DNA from: Beijerinckia sp. 28-YEA-48
GTDB lineage: Bacteria > Pseudomonadota > Alphaproteobacteria > Rhizobiales > Beijerinckiaceae
NCBI RefSeq assembly: GCF_900104955.1
Contig: NZ_FNSI01000001.1
Span: 2,142,001-2,206,000, forward strand
Direction of reading: 5' to 3'
Length of the DNA: 64,000 nucleotides
The notes under the pieces were generated by a model. It worked only from the letters and a program-made list of their open reading frames with translations. It was not told the origin of the DNA and made no database searches. Both the position numbers and the translations under genes were made by a program. Below, in pieces: positions 34,449 to 43,270 of this stretch. Every line of letters begins with the position of its first letter. Position 1 is the stretch's first letter.

Positions 34449-35495
34449 ATGTTAAAGGAAAAAACAGTTTTAATCCTCGGCGCCGGTGCCAGTAAAGAAG
34501 GAAATTTACCCACCGGCACAGAGCTTTCCGAACAAATAAAAGTTCTAACATCGAGACAAGGAGGGGAGCTCCCTTCTCTTTTATCATTTTTCGACGATCA
34601 TCGAATTCGCGAAGTCCAAGATTCTCTACTTGAAGGCTGTCGCCGAATATCTCTCGGCCTCGATTGGAGCGTCTCTATCGATAATTTTTTATTCACCCAC
34701 GCCCGCAATACGGACATCTTGAGGGCGGGCAAACTAGCTATCGCACATTCAATCATGGCGGCCGAAAGCAGTTCGTATTTGATGTATAGAACTGAGCCGC
34801 CCCGCTTCGATAATACTAAAGAGGTTTTAGCTAGTTGGTATCATTCCCTCGCTGTCGGCTTAATGTCTGGCATCTCGGCCTCAGACGGCGAAGCCTCAAC
34901 GCTGTTCGACAATTTGACGATCATAGACTTCAACTATGACCGTTGCGTTGAACACTTTTTGTTCCATACTCTTCAATGGCATTTTGACTGGAGCGAAGAG
35001 ATCGCCGCGTCGGTTATGAAAAAGCTTAGAATTTGCCATCCCTATGGAAGCCTGGGGCCCCTGCCATGGCGTGACGCTGATCAAGGCCAGCCATTCGGTG
35101 CGGCCAATGCTTTAGACGCATCGCAACGCATCCGAACTTTTATGGAGCGGATGGAAGAATTGCCTTCGGAACTGAGAAGCGCGCGTCAGTCTTTGTCAGA
35201 AGCAAGAAACATCATATTTTTAGGCTTCGGATTCCATGAACAAAATATTCGCCTGATAGCCCCAGACCCGCTTCTCTCTAATTTGGACCGCAGAATTTAT
35301 TATTCAAATAAAGGGTTGTCTTCGACCGCCGCATTAGATGCAGAATCTTTAATTCTGAGAGAGTGGTTTACTGATCTCAATTTGGTAGTCTTCACGGGTG
35401 GCCAACATGCGGACGTTGTAAGGATGTTCCAAAAAGGCTTTGGTCAGCCCTGCTCAACACTTATGAGCGAGTATCGGACAAATTTTTTCTCTTAA
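34449..35495 (+). CDS. SIR2-like protein (probable NAD-hydrolase effector)
   Basis: A SIR2-family protein of 348 residues. The nucleotide loop is LILGAGASKEGNLPTG (8-23); the candidate catalytic pair is N162 in IIDFNYDR and H197 in CHPYGSLG; the closing strand is IIFLGFGFHEQN (256-266). This pattern is shared with the SIR2 domains of bacterial defence proteins (DSR, ThsA, SIR2-Argonaute), where NAD+ is destroyed on infection. No second domain for ligand binding is seen. The start follows a GGAAGGTGAGG stretch. Adjacent to the cyclase-like gene and to the integrase, the usual cargo position. NAD hydrolysis is inferred from motifs. Confidence 0.75.
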   Translation: MLKEKTVLILGAGASKEGNLPTGTELSEQIKVLTSRQGGELPSLLSFFDDHRIREVQDSLLEGCRRISLGLDWSVSIDNFLFTHARNTDILRAGKLAIAHSIMAAESSSYLMYRTEPPRFDNTKEVLASWYHSLAVGLMSGISASDGEASTLFDNLTIIDFNYDRCVEHFLFHTLQWHFDWSEEIAASVMKKLRICHPYGSLGPLPWRDADQGQPFGAANALDASQRIRTFMERMEELPSELRSARQSLSEARNIIFLGFGFHEQNIRLIAPDPLLSNLDRRIYYSNKGLSSTAALDAESLILREWFTDLNLVVFTGGQHADVVRMFQKGFGQPCSTLMSEYRTNFFS

Positions 35496-35526
35496 ACATC
35501 AAAATTTAAAATGCGTTTATTCACGA

Positions 35527-37248
35527 TCAATAAGCAATCGCTTCGACCATCTTCCGGCGCGTGGTCAGATCTAGCTCTGAAACAATCCCGTACTTTTGTG
35601 TTGTCGTTGCCTTCGTATGTCCGAAGAGCGGCCCGAACTGTTCGTCCATAAACCCTGCATTGCGCAACGCGTCTGCAACCGTATGGCGCAATGAGTGAAC
35701 GTTATGCGCCTTACTGCGCTTAATCCCAATCGCCCGTAGATACTTGTTCGTAAACTTCGACGGCACACCGCTCCAAAAGCCCCGCGCATCCGGCACAAGT
35801 TCGGGAAACAGCTTCTTCTGCCGTCTTGCTTTCAAAGCTTCCCGGTACTCAATAAGCCCGCGCGCAATCAATTCAGGGTGAACCGGCACGACGCGCTCCG
35901 AACCTTTCGTCTTAATGCGCTTCCCCCGTCCGCCTTCTGTCGTCAGGTGGAAGCACCAAATACCGTTGATCTGGCGCAGATCGTTGATGTCCATCTGCGC
36001 AAGCTCGCCTAGCCGCGCCCCAGAATACATAGCAATCAGCGGTAGCCAGAAACGCCAGTCGCGAATTTGAACATCGCCCGACTGATACTCTTTGCCGTCA
36101 CCCGCACAGCTATTGAATAACGGCGACCGCAACATCGTCCTAATCTGTCGCGTCGTATACGGATGCACCATCTTCACGGTCTTATCGACCGAAAGGTACA
36201 TCTTCGACATGATATCATTCTGAATGTAATCGTTCGCGAGAAGCCAGCCGGCGAAGCTCCCTACCGCCGCCAGGTTCCGATTGATCGTCTTTGCATTAAG
36301 AACGGGCTTCTTTGCCCGTTTATTCTTCTCGATGATCTCGGCAAAGCTCAGCCCGTTAAATACGGCAATCTGCTGCGCCCTTGCCGGGAACTCAGCCAGC
36401 CTCGCCTTCCAATCGCGGATAGTGGAGCGCGACATAATCGAGATATGCGCATCGTTACCGACGAAGCTAACGAAATGCTCCATGATCCGGCGGTTCTGCT
36501 TCCATGTGTCGTCGCTGGCGTTTGCTTTGCTCTCCCGGTGGAAGCGATCATATAATTCCATGATTGTTTCGCCGGGCTTCGCTTTCAGAGCCCTGCCCGC
36601 TGGCGGGACAATAATGGGATCGACTGGCGCACCAGTGAAATCGCCGGCATCGCGCTCGATGCTGCGCTTTAGGGCTTCGATTTCTGCCCGCTGCATATGC
36701 TGCGCAAACTGCCGATACCGTGGCCCCTCCGGTAGCTGAATGCGCTCCTGCCCTGCCGTCTCAGCCAAGACCGTCTCGACCGAGCGGGTTTCACCACGCG
36801 CAAGATCAACCTTGAGCCCCGCCAGCCTCGCAGCAACGCCATTCGCTCGCCCGGTGCGCTCGGCCTCGATCTCGTCGCGAACCATGCTGAAAATGCGCCA
36901 TGCTTCGATCGAGTATTCCCCAAACTCGTTCTCAAGCTCGCGCCACATAGCATCAAACTCGGCCTCGGTCGGAAGCTCCAGCCGGAACTTCTCGTCCGCC
37001 GCCAAAAGCTCCGTATAGCGCTTGTAGATAAGCACCTCGGCCTCGGCGGGGGTTAGCTCGCGCTTCTTATAACTGTCGAGCTCACGCTGAATGCTGTCGC
37101 GCTCGATCGGGGCCAGCCGCCGCGCCTTTACCGCCTCTTTGGTTTTCAGGCTGCGCCAGATTTGGGTCTTTCCGACCACTTCCCGAAGATCCGGCGGCAC
37201 AGTCACCCGCACGCTGTAGGTCCCATTTCGCCGAACCAGGTAATCCAT
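35527..37248 (-). CDS. Tyrosine recombinase (integrase) of the element
   Basis: A site-specific integrase of 573 residues, long for the family. The N-terminal part (MDYLVRRNGTYSVRVTVPPD) is a short arm-binding-like domain, followed by a long helical region. The catalytic domain near the C-terminus has the first Arg in SGARLGELAQMD, HSLRHTVADAL with His and Arg, and LFGHTKATTTQKYG with the nucleophilic tyrosine. The start lies 119 bp from attR and the gene is read away from it, the usual arrangement for tRNA-integrating elements. Confidence 0.95.
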   Translation of the reverse strand: MDYLVRRNGTYSVRVTVPPDLREVVGKTQIWRSLKTKEAVKARRLAPIERDSIQRELDSYKKRELTPAEAEVLIYKRYTELLAADEKFRLELPTEAEFDAMWRELENEFGEYSIEAWRIFSMVRDEIEAERTGRANGVAARLAGLKVDLARGETRSVETVLAETAGQERIQLPEGPRYRQFAQHMQRAEIEALKRSIERDAGDFTGAPVDPIIVPPAGRALKAKPGETIMELYDRFHRESKANASDDTWKQNRRIMEHFVSFVGNDAHISIMSRSTIRDWKARLAEFPARAQQIAVFNGLSFAEIIEKNKRAKKPVLNAKTINRNLAAVGSFAGWLLANDYIQNDIMSKMYLSVDKTVKMVHPYTTRQIRTMLRSPLFNSCAGDGKEYQSGDVQIRDWRFWLPLIAMYSGARLGELAQMDINDLRQINGIWCFHLTTEGGRGKRIKTKGSERVVPVHPELIARGLIEYREALKARRQKKLFPELVPDARGFWSGVPSKFTNKYLRAIGIKRSKAHNVHSLRHTVADALRNAGFMDEQFGPLFGHTKATTTQKYGIVSELDLTTRRKMVEAIAY

Positions 37249-37367
37249 CGAAAAGCCTCTAAATTTTCTTCCATTTTGTAGCAGACTTTTGTAGCATTTT
37301 CAATATCCAAGTATCTGATTTTACTATTTTCTATTTCATATCAATAAATTACGTTTATAGCACTATC

Positions 37368-37386
37368 AATCCAGGTTCCCCAGCCA
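37368..37386 (+). repeat. attR core of the integrated element
   Basis: An exact 19-bp copy of the tRNA-Gln 3' end (AATCCAGGTTCCCCAGCCA). Bases to its left are AT-rich element DNA and bases to its right return to host composition. Confidence 0.92.
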
Positions 37387-37704
37387 CTCCAATCAGCCGT
37401 AAAACCATCGCCTCTCATCGACGTGTCGTCAGACCTTCGGGCTGCGGCGTTGCCGGTTGGCGACTGTGCATCGGTTGCGCCAGCCATCTGCCCTTGAGAA
37501 ACGGCGAAACCGCCCCGGCATCGGACATCACCCATTTGGGGTATGCGCCGACGCTCTTGAACGCCTAATCTCACCCCTCAGGACCATAAGTATAGAAATG
37601 TCGCACTTCGGGGCGGTCAGATCTGTGTGGCAGCGCACAGCCCGGCTAATCTGCAATCCGCCAGATATCGCCTCCAGAGACATTTCATCGAGCTGGGGAA
37701 GAAT
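37387..37704. other. Host DNA after attR, no gene seen
   Basis: This 318-bp stretch is GC-rich again and would lie directly downstream of tRNA-Gln in an unoccupied chromosome. I see no convincing reading frame, RNA or repeat in it. Confidence 0.5.
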
Positions 37705-37908
37705 ATGTCGTATAGAGACGAAGTCGCGCCGACAACGAGAGAAGAGATCGCGTTCAGGCTCATGAACACGCTTCTGAGAGCCGATGCTAAAGAGATCGAC
37801 CGCGTGCTCAAGCTATATGCGTTATGCGCTCGCGTTGTGGAAAACCCCCACATTCTGGAAGAAGAAGAGCCGCAGGATCGCCGCGAACTGCTGGCTCAAA
37901 GCCACTAG
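37705..37908 (+). CDS. Small cytoplasmic protein of unknown function
   Basis: A 67-residue helical, charged protein (MSYRDEVAPTTREEIAFRL onward, then EIDRVLKLYALCARVVEN). The ATG has a GGGGA site nine bases upstream; the frame continues upstream, but without protein-like sequence. I do not recognise a family. It is flanked by noncoding DNA on both sides. From 37909 to 38109 I see nothing further. Confidence 0.5.
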   Translation: MSYRDEVAPTTREEIAFRLMNTLLRADAKEIDRVLKLYALCARVVENPHILEEEEPQDRRELLAQSH

Positions 37909-38109
37909 AAGCCCGTTCATATCCGACGAATTCCGCCGCTGACGCTGTGCCTGGCGGCGGATCGTTTGCCCTGATCTTTGCCCCCACTCTTTTGTCCCAA
38001 ACGGCACTCCCCGCTTCCGCGCGCCATTAAACAGTTGGCAGCGCGCCTATCCGCTCGCCCAAGCGCGGGGCTATAGCGTTTCACTGCTCGACGGAATCGT
38101 CGAGCGCCA

Positions 38110-38174
38110 TGAAGACGCGTCCAAATAAGAGGATCTAAGCAAATCACGTTTCTACCGAAACGTGATTTGCTTTA
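38110..38174. repeat. Dispersed palindromic repeat, copy A
   Basis: The core is a perfect palindrome with 16-bp arms (38137-38152 and 38157-38172, AAGCAAATCACGTTTC on the left) and loop TACC. About 27 bp to its left, containing GACGCGTCC and AGGATC, are shared with copy B at 46798-46862. It lies 60 bp upstream of the TcuA-like flavoprotein gene, in the gap 37909-38233, and might act on its transcript. Confidence 0.7.
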
Positions 38175-38233
38175 GACGATAGGTTCGCGGAGCGCCTCAG
38201 GCGCCCAAACAAAAAAACATATCGGGAGTGAAC

Positions 38234-39742
38234 ATGGCGCCCTCATCCAAGGCTGAAGACACCGACGTGCTCATCGTCGGCGCCGGCATGGCCGGCCTGA
38301 GCGCGGCCATCGCGGCGCGCGACGTCGGCGCATCGGTCATCATCTTGGAAAAGGCGCCGGAGACCGAACGCGGTGGCAATACGCGCTTTTCCAACGGCGC
38401 CATCCGCGCGGTCTATCATGGCGTCGAGGATATCGATGCGCTCGTCGGTGGCCTGAGCAGGGCGGAGCGCGAACGCGCGGACTTCGGCGCCTATGCGCGC
38501 GAGCAATATTACGACGATCTCGCCCGCGTTACGCAATATCGCAGCGATCCCGACATGGCCGATATGTTGATCGAGAACAGCCGCGACACACTGTTCTGGC
38601 TGCAACAACAGGGCCTACGTTTTCTGCCGCTGTACGAATGGCAATTCAAACTGCCGGACGGACGCATCCGCTTCTCCGGCGGATCGGCGCTGGAAGTCTA
38701 TGGCGCGGGCGAAGGGGCGTCGGAGGCCTTGTTTCGCACCGCCGAGCGGCGTGGCGCGCGTGTGTTCTATCGAACCAAAGCCCTGTCGCTCATCGATGAA
38801 GCGGGCCGCGTCAGCGGCGTCATCGCCCGTGGGGATGGCGAGGACATCACCATCCGCGCACGGCGCGTCATTCTCGCCTGCGGCGGCTTCGAGGCGAACA
38901 CCGAATGGCGCACGCGCTATCTCGGCCCCTCATGGGATCTCGCCAAGGTGCGGGGATCGCGTTTCAACACGGGCGATGGCCTGCGCATGGCGCTTGAGCA
39001 TGGCGCGATGCCATACGGCAATTGGTCGGGATGCCATTCGGCCAGCTGGGACCTCAACGCGCCCGACGTCAACGAACTCGAATATGGAACCATCTTCAAG
39101 CGCGACGACTATCTCGAAGGCATCGTCGTCAACGCCGACGGCGAACGCTTCTTCGACGAAGGCGCCGACATCCGCGCGCTCACCTATGCCAAGCTCGGAC
39201 GCGCCATCTTGGCCCAGCCTGGCCAGGTCGCCTGGCAGATCTTCGACAAGCACGGCGCCGCACGGCTGCATGGCGAATATCGCGTCAAGCAATCGGCGCG
39301 CTTCAAGGCTGATAGTCTGGAAGCATTGATCGGCCAGTTCGACGGCATCAAGCGCGATACTTGTCTTGCCACCATCAAAGCCTTCAACGCGGCGGTGCGC
39401 ACGGACATTCCTTACGATCCCGGCAAGAAAGATGGCCGCTGCACGGACGGCCTCGCCATCCCGAAATCCAACTGGGCGCTCGCCATTACCCAGCCGCCGT
39501 TCGAGGCCTATGCGGTGACCTGCGGCATCACGTTCACCTTCGGCGGCCTGCGGGTCGATGCGGACTGCTGCGTGCTCGATGAAGGTGGGCAGCGTGTCAC
39601 AGGTCTGCACGCGGCGGGCGAAATGGTGGGCGGCCTGTTCTACTTCAATTATCCCGGCGGCTCAGGCCTGATGTCGGCTGCCGTATTCGGCCGGATCGCT
39701 GGCCGTGCGGCGGCGCAGGCGGTTGTCGGCGGCAACGCTTAG
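38234..39742 (+). CDS. FAD-dependent dehydrogenase, TcuA/fumarate-reductase-like
   Basis: A flavoprotein of 502 residues. The FAD site is VLIVGAGMAGLSAAIAARD near residue 10, followed by LEKAPETERGGNTRFSNG. The capping domain and the C-terminal GEMVGGLFYFNYPGGSGLMS segment resemble tricarballylate dehydrogenase TcuA, of the succinate dehydrogenase/fumarate reductase flavoprotein superfamily. The ATG at 38234 has GGGAG five bases upstream. It precedes a Bug-type receptor gene by 110 bp and, beyond that, a LeuCD-type hydratase pair: together these suggest use of an unusual di- or tricarboxylate. No TcuB partner is seen. Confidence 0.85.
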   Translation: MAPSSKAEDTDVLIVGAGMAGLSAAIAARDVGASVIILEKAPETERGGNTRFSNGAIRAVYHGVEDIDALVGGLSRAERERADFGAYAREQYYDDLARVTQYRSDPDMADMLIENSRDTLFWLQQQGLRFLPLYEWQFKLPDGRIRFSGGSALEVYGAGEGASEALFRTAERRGARVFYRTKALSLIDEAGRVSGVIARGDGEDITIRARRVILACGGFEANTEWRTRYLGPSWDLAKVRGSRFNTGDGLRMALEHGAMPYGNWSGCHSASWDLNAPDVNELEYGTIFKRDDYLEGIVVNADGERFFDEGADIRALTYAKLGRAILAQPGQVAWQIFDKHGAARLHGEYRVKQSARFKADSLEALIGQFDGIKRDTCLATIKAFNAAVRTDIPYDPGKKDGRCTDGLAIPKSNWALAITQPPFEAYAVTCGITFTFGGLRVDADCCVLDEGGQRVTGLHAAGEMVGGLFYFNYPGGSGLMSAAVFGRIAGRAAAQAVVGGNA

Positions 39743-39852
39743 AGGTTCCGCAATCGCCAGTGTTGAAAGCCAGACCATAAGCTGATTTTCTACCACAACC
39801 GCGACTTCGATTTGAATCGATGACAACACAAGCGGCACGATGGGAGAGAACA

Positions 39853-40851
39853 ATGAGGATAGGCGTATTGGCGCTGACGATGATGGTCGTCGCGGCGGGA
39901 TCGGCGCAAGCGCAAAGCGATTTCTATCGCGGCAAGCAGCTTAAGATCGTCGTCGGGAGCGAAGTGGGCGGCGGCTTCAGTTCCTATGCGCAACTCCTTT
40001 CGACCCATTTCGGCAAATATATTCCAGGCAATCCCGCTGTTGTGATCGAACATCGGCCGGGCTCTGGGGGCGTCAATGCCATCGATTACGTCGCCAATGC
40101 CGGCGCGAAGGATGGAACCATCATCGCGGTCGCCATGCCGAACTTCTTCGTGACCCCTTTCGTGGAACCAAAAGCGGCGAAGTTCGATCCGGCGAAATTC
40201 CATTTCATCGGCCGGATGAGCGATTTCGGACGCGCCCTGGTCGCCTGGCACAGCAGCGGCGTGACGACGCTGGACGATCTGAAAGCCAAGGAAACCGTCC
40301 TGGCGACCTCGGCGCGCCGCTCCACCACAACGATCCAGCCTGTGCTGATCAATGAAATTCTTGGAACGAAGATGAAGATCGTTCCCGGCTTCATGGGTTC
40401 CGGCCCCACCGCCGTCGCGCTTGAGCAGGGCGAGGTGCAAGTCTCGACGATTGCCTATTCAACCCTGCAAAGCCTGCACCCGGATTGGCTGCGCGACAAG
40501 AAGATCAACATCATCGCCGGGCTCGACTTCTCCGACATTCCTGGCGTCGTCAAGATCCGCGATTTGATCGACGACCCACAGAAGAAGGCGATGTGGGATT
40601 TCGTTGCCCTCCCCTCCGAATTCGGCACCGCCTATGTCGTCTCTCCTGGTGTGCCGGATGAGCGCATAGCAATCCTGCGCCAGGCCTTCGATGCCACTAT
40701 GAAGAGCGAAGAGATGATCGCCGACGCGCGCAAGCGCAATCTCGATCTCAATCCAAAATCAGGCGAAGCTCTCGATCAATTGTTCGCCAAGGCCGGCTCG
40801 CCGACGCCGGAGATCATCAAGCATGTCGGCACCATCATGGGCGTCAACTGA
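39853..40851 (+). CDS. Orphan Bug-type receptor (TctC family), first
   Basis: A periplasmic receptor of 332 residues with a signal peptide cleaved near AQAQS. The Bug/TctC fold shows KLKIVVGSEVGGGF-type and VIEHRPGSGGVNAIDYVANA segments. The protein is divergent from typical Bug proteins in the LKIVVGSEVGGGFSSYAQLL region. The ATG follows GGGAGAGAACA. There is no membrane partner (TctAB) nearby, as for many Bug receptors. Its stop overlaps the convergent leuD-like gene by 8 bp. Confidence 0.85.
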   Translation: MRIGVLALTMMVVAAGSAQAQSDFYRGKQLKIVVGSEVGGGFSSYAQLLSTHFGKYIPGNPAVVIEHRPGSGGVNAIDYVANAGAKDGTIIAVAMPNFFVTPFVEPKAAKFDPAKFHFIGRMSDFGRALVAWHSSGVTTLDDLKAKETVLATSARRSTTTIQPVLINEILGTKMKIVPGFMGSGPTAVALEQGEVQVSTIAYSTLQSLHPDWLRDKKINIIAGLDFSDIPGVVKIRDLIDDPQKKAMWDFVALPSEFGTAYVVSPGVPDERIAILRQAFDATMKSEEMIADARKRNLDLNPKSGEALDQLFAKAGSPTPEIIKHVGTIMGVN

Positions 40852-41449
40852 TCCGTTGCAGCCAGGACCGGCGCGCACCCGCGTTCCTTTCCCAGGCTTC
40901 GATCAGCGCGCGATGTTGCAACGTGACGGCGACATCATCGAGGCCTTCGAGCAAGGTGGTGCGCTCGCCCGCATCGATCGCGAAGGGAAATTCCATTCCA
41001 TCCGGGCTCGTGATCTTGCCGCGCGCAAGATCGACTTCGAACGACGCTTGACCATCCACCTCGGTCACGCAACGTTCGAACGCGGGAGAAAGCACGGCAT
41101 CGAGCACGACCGGCAGCATGCCGTTCTTGATCAGGCTCTCACGATAAACCTCGGAGAAACTACGCGCGACGATGCAGCGCACGCCATGGGCGGCAAGCGC
41201 CCACACCGCCACCTCGCGCGCACTGCCGCAGCCGAAATTACGGCCGGTGACAAGGATCGGCGCGCGCTGGAAGCGGGGTTGATCGAGCACGAAGGGATTG
41301 TTCGGATCGGTGCGCCAGCGGGCGAAAAGCCCGGCCTGGTAGTCAGGCTCCAAGGAGCGCATGAACTGCACCGGCGTGATCTGATCGGTGTTGATATTGT
41401 CGATCAGGAGCGGCGCGGCAGCGCCACGAATGCGAATAAACTTCTCCAT
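40844..41449 (-). CDS. LeuD-type hydratase small subunit
   Basis: A swivelling-domain subunit of 201 residues with the LeuD pattern: INTDQITPVQFMRSL near the start, then GRNFGCGSAREVAVWAL and IVARSFSEVYRESLIKNGMLPV. It pairs with the large subunit encoded 7 bp upstream. The frame continues back into the large-subunit gene, but MEKFIRIRG is the conserved start. The pair is of the isopropylmalate/citramalate/dimethylmaleate isomerase type. Its place beside a TcuA-like gene, not leuB, argues for catabolism of an unusual acid. Confidence 0.9.
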   Translation of the reverse strand: MEKFIRIRGAAAPLLIDNINTDQITPVQFMRSLEPDYQAGLFARWRTDPNNPFVLDQPRFQRAPILVTGRNFGCGSAREVAVWALAAHGVRCIVARSFSEVYRESLIKNGMLPVVLDAVLSPAFERCVTEVDGQASFEVDLARGKITSPDGMEFPFAIDAGERTTLLEGLDDVAVTLQHRALIEAWERNAGARRSWLQRIS

Positions 41450-41456
41450 GGCGTTC

Positions 41457-42851
41457 CTATCGCCCCCGTAGCAGCGGTCGTGGATCGCTGATCTGTCCCA
41501 TGACGGCTGCGGCCGCGGCGCTCGCGGGGCTTGCCAGATGGGTCCGCACACCAGCCCCTTGCCGGTTTTCAAAATTGCGATTGGTCGTGGACACGATTCT
41601 TTCTCCCGCCGCGACTTTCTCGCCACCGCCGCCGGCGCACATGGAACAACCGGGCTCCCCCCAGAGAAAGCCGGCTTGCCGAAAGACATCGCCCAAACCT
41701 TGTTGCTCCGCCTGTCGCGCCACGGCGCGCGAGCCTGGCACCACGACGGCCTTGACGTGATCGGCGACCTTTCGGCCGACGAGGACTTGCGCCGCGGTCT
41801 CAAGGTCGCTGAGACGCGCATTGGTACAGGAGCCGATGAAGACGCGGTCGATCTTCGCGCCCGCGAGCGGGGCACCGGGCGCCAGATCGATATAGCCGAG
41901 GGAGCGTTGCCAACTTGCCTCATCCAGTCCCGCTTGCGCCGCCGCCGTCGGCACACGGCCGGAGATAGCCGCGACCTGCGCCGGCGACGTGCCCCAGGTG
42001 ATTTGCGGCTCAAGCGCCGTGCAGTCGAAGTTCAGATCGATGTCGAAGACGACGTCTGGATCGGACACCAGATGCCGCCAATCGTCCCGCGCCCTGGTCC
42101 AAAGATCACCGCGCGGGGCGAGGCGACGCTGCGCAAGCCATGAAAACGTTTTCTCGTCTGGTGCGATGAGACAGGTGCGCACCCCCAGCTCCACCGCCAT
42201 GTTGCAGAGTGTGAGCCGCGCCTCGACGGGCATCGCCGCCACGACGCTGCCCGAAAACTCCAAGGCAACGCCGCGTGCCGTTTCGAGGCCCAACCTACCG
42301 ATCAGGTGCAGGATGACGTCCTTCGCGAACACGCCTATGCCGAGGGTCCCCTCAAGACTGATCCGCATCTGACGCGGCTTGCGCATCCACATGGCCTGCG
42401 TCGCCAGCACATGTTCCAGCTCCGAACTGCCGCACGCCAGGCCCAAGGCGCCCATCCCGCCGACGGTGGGCGAATGACTGTCGACACACAGATACGTCGC
42501 GCCCGGCAGGACGAAACCGATTTCAGGCGCCACCACATGGGAAATCCCCTGCTCCGCATCGCCGACATCGAGAAGCCGCAACCCATGGCGCCGCGCTGCC
42601 TCGCGCGCGGCATCGATGAAGGCGCTGCTGCCCGCCGCAAGATGTGGAAAGGACGGCACCGAATGATCCATCACCACCACCGCCAAATCCGGACGGCGGA
42701 TGGCCAAGCCGCGCCGCTCCAGATTTTTGAGGACCTGCGGCGCGCGCACGTCGTCGACGACAACCCGGTCGATATAGAGCAGCGTCTTGCCACCCTCGTC
42801 CTCGGCCAGGCGGTGCAGCGACCAGATCTTGTCAAACAGGCTCTCGCCCAT
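41457..42851 (-). CDS. LeuC-type hydratase large subunit (4Fe-4S)
   Basis: An aconitase-superfamily large subunit of 464 residues. The three cluster cysteines are visible in FIGSCTNARLSDLE and in EPGCSMCAGG. An N-terminal LLYIDRVVVDDVRAPQVLKN and a CVDSHSPTVGGMGALGLACG segment are as in LeuC. True leucine-pathway LeuC usually has HEVTSPQAF at the VVVDDV site; the divergence suggests a different substrate. It is the first gene of the leftward pair. Confidence 0.9.
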   Translation of the reverse strand: MGESLFDKIWSLHRLAEDEGGKTLLYIDRVVVDDVRAPQVLKNLERRGLAIRRPDLAVVVMDHSVPSFPHLAAGSSAFIDAAREAARRHGLRLLDVGDAEQGISHVVAPEIGFVLPGATYLCVDSHSPTVGGMGALGLACGSSELEHVLATQAMWMRKPRQMRISLEGTLGIGVFAKDVILHLIGRLGLETARGVALEFSGSVVAAMPVEARLTLCNMAVELGVRTCLIAPDEKTFSWLAQRRLAPRGDLWTRARDDWRHLVSDPDVVFDIDLNFDCTALEPQITWGTSPAQVAAISGRVPTAAAQAGLDEASWQRSLGYIDLAPGAPLAGAKIDRVFIGSCTNARLSDLETAAQVLVGRKVADHVKAVVVPGSRAVARQAEQQGLGDVFRQAGFLWGEPGCSMCAGGGGEKVAAGERIVSTTNRNFENRQGAGVRTHLASPASAAAAAVMGQISDPRPLLRGR

Positions 42852-42946
42852 CGCGCGTTTCCTCTCGCCGGCCTGAGGCGCTGGCTTGTTGATTATTGCT
42901 GACCGGTTCGGTCTTGTTGGGATATGATTCTATAGATGTTCAGAGA

Positions 42947-43186
42947 ATGAAAGAAGAGACATCCGTGAGCGACAATATCGTGCGGGACTGCAACGGCAAT
43001 CAACTCAACGACGGCAATTCCGTGATGGTGATCAAGGATCTCAAGGTCAAGGGCACCTCCGAGATACTCAAACGGGGAACCACGATAAAGGGCATCCGCC
43101 TAACGGGGAACCCTGGGGAAATCGAATGCAATACCAAACAGGTCAAAGGGTTGGTGTTGAAGACGGAGTTTCTCAAGAAGGCGTGA
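42947..43186 (+). CDS. PhnA/YjdM-domain protein without zinc ribbon
   Basis: A protein of about 79 residues consisting of the C-terminal PhnA (YjdM) domain: VRDCNGNQLNDGNSVMVIKD, then LKVKGTSEILKRGTTIKGIR and VKGLVLKTEFLKK. The N-terminal zinc ribbon of the 110-residue form is missing, as in many alphaproteobacterial homologues. Despite the name, no role in phosphonate use is established. Start choice between ATG 42947 and GTG 42965 is uncertain. It is divergent from the LeuC-type gene and converges on a terminator for the next leftward gene. Confidence 0.85.
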   Translation: MKEETSVSDNIVRDCNGNQLNDGNSVMVIKDLKVKGTSEILKRGTTIKGIRLTGNPGEIECNTKQVKGLVLKTEFLKKA

Positions 43187-43216
43187 CATGACCGCCCGGA
43201 ATACGGCGCACCCACG

Positions 43217-43246
43217 CAAAAGCCCCGCTGCATCGGCAACGGGGCT
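43217..43246 (-). terminator. Terminator after the MetE-like gene
   Basis: On the minus strand, a stem AGCCCCG with CGGGGCT and loop TTGCCGATGCAG is followed by TTTT. The same hairpin type recurs at 46625 and 48049, with related loops. Confidence 0.8.
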
Positions 43247-43270
43247 CACGGTCCATTGCTGATCGCGCAG

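Larger units (their letters stand above)
19663..37386. mobile_element. 17.7-kb integrated phage-like element (reduced prophage or satellite)
   Basis: Exact 19-bp direct repeats at a tRNA 3' end, an integrase gene at the right boundary, and lower GC than the flanks show an integrated element. Layout from the left: portal, chaperone-like, protease, capsid, HNH, head-tail connectors, terminase small and large, tape measure, then a ribbon-helix-helix protein, a HUH-type replication protein, small genes, a cyclase/SIR2 pair, and the integrase. Genes run rightward except 31708-32352 and the integrase. I see no tail tube, baseplate, fibre, holin, lysin or CI-type repressor. The first 159 bp after attL (19682-19840) are noncoding and AT-rich and must hold the promoter of the packaging genes. 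Confidence 0.9.
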
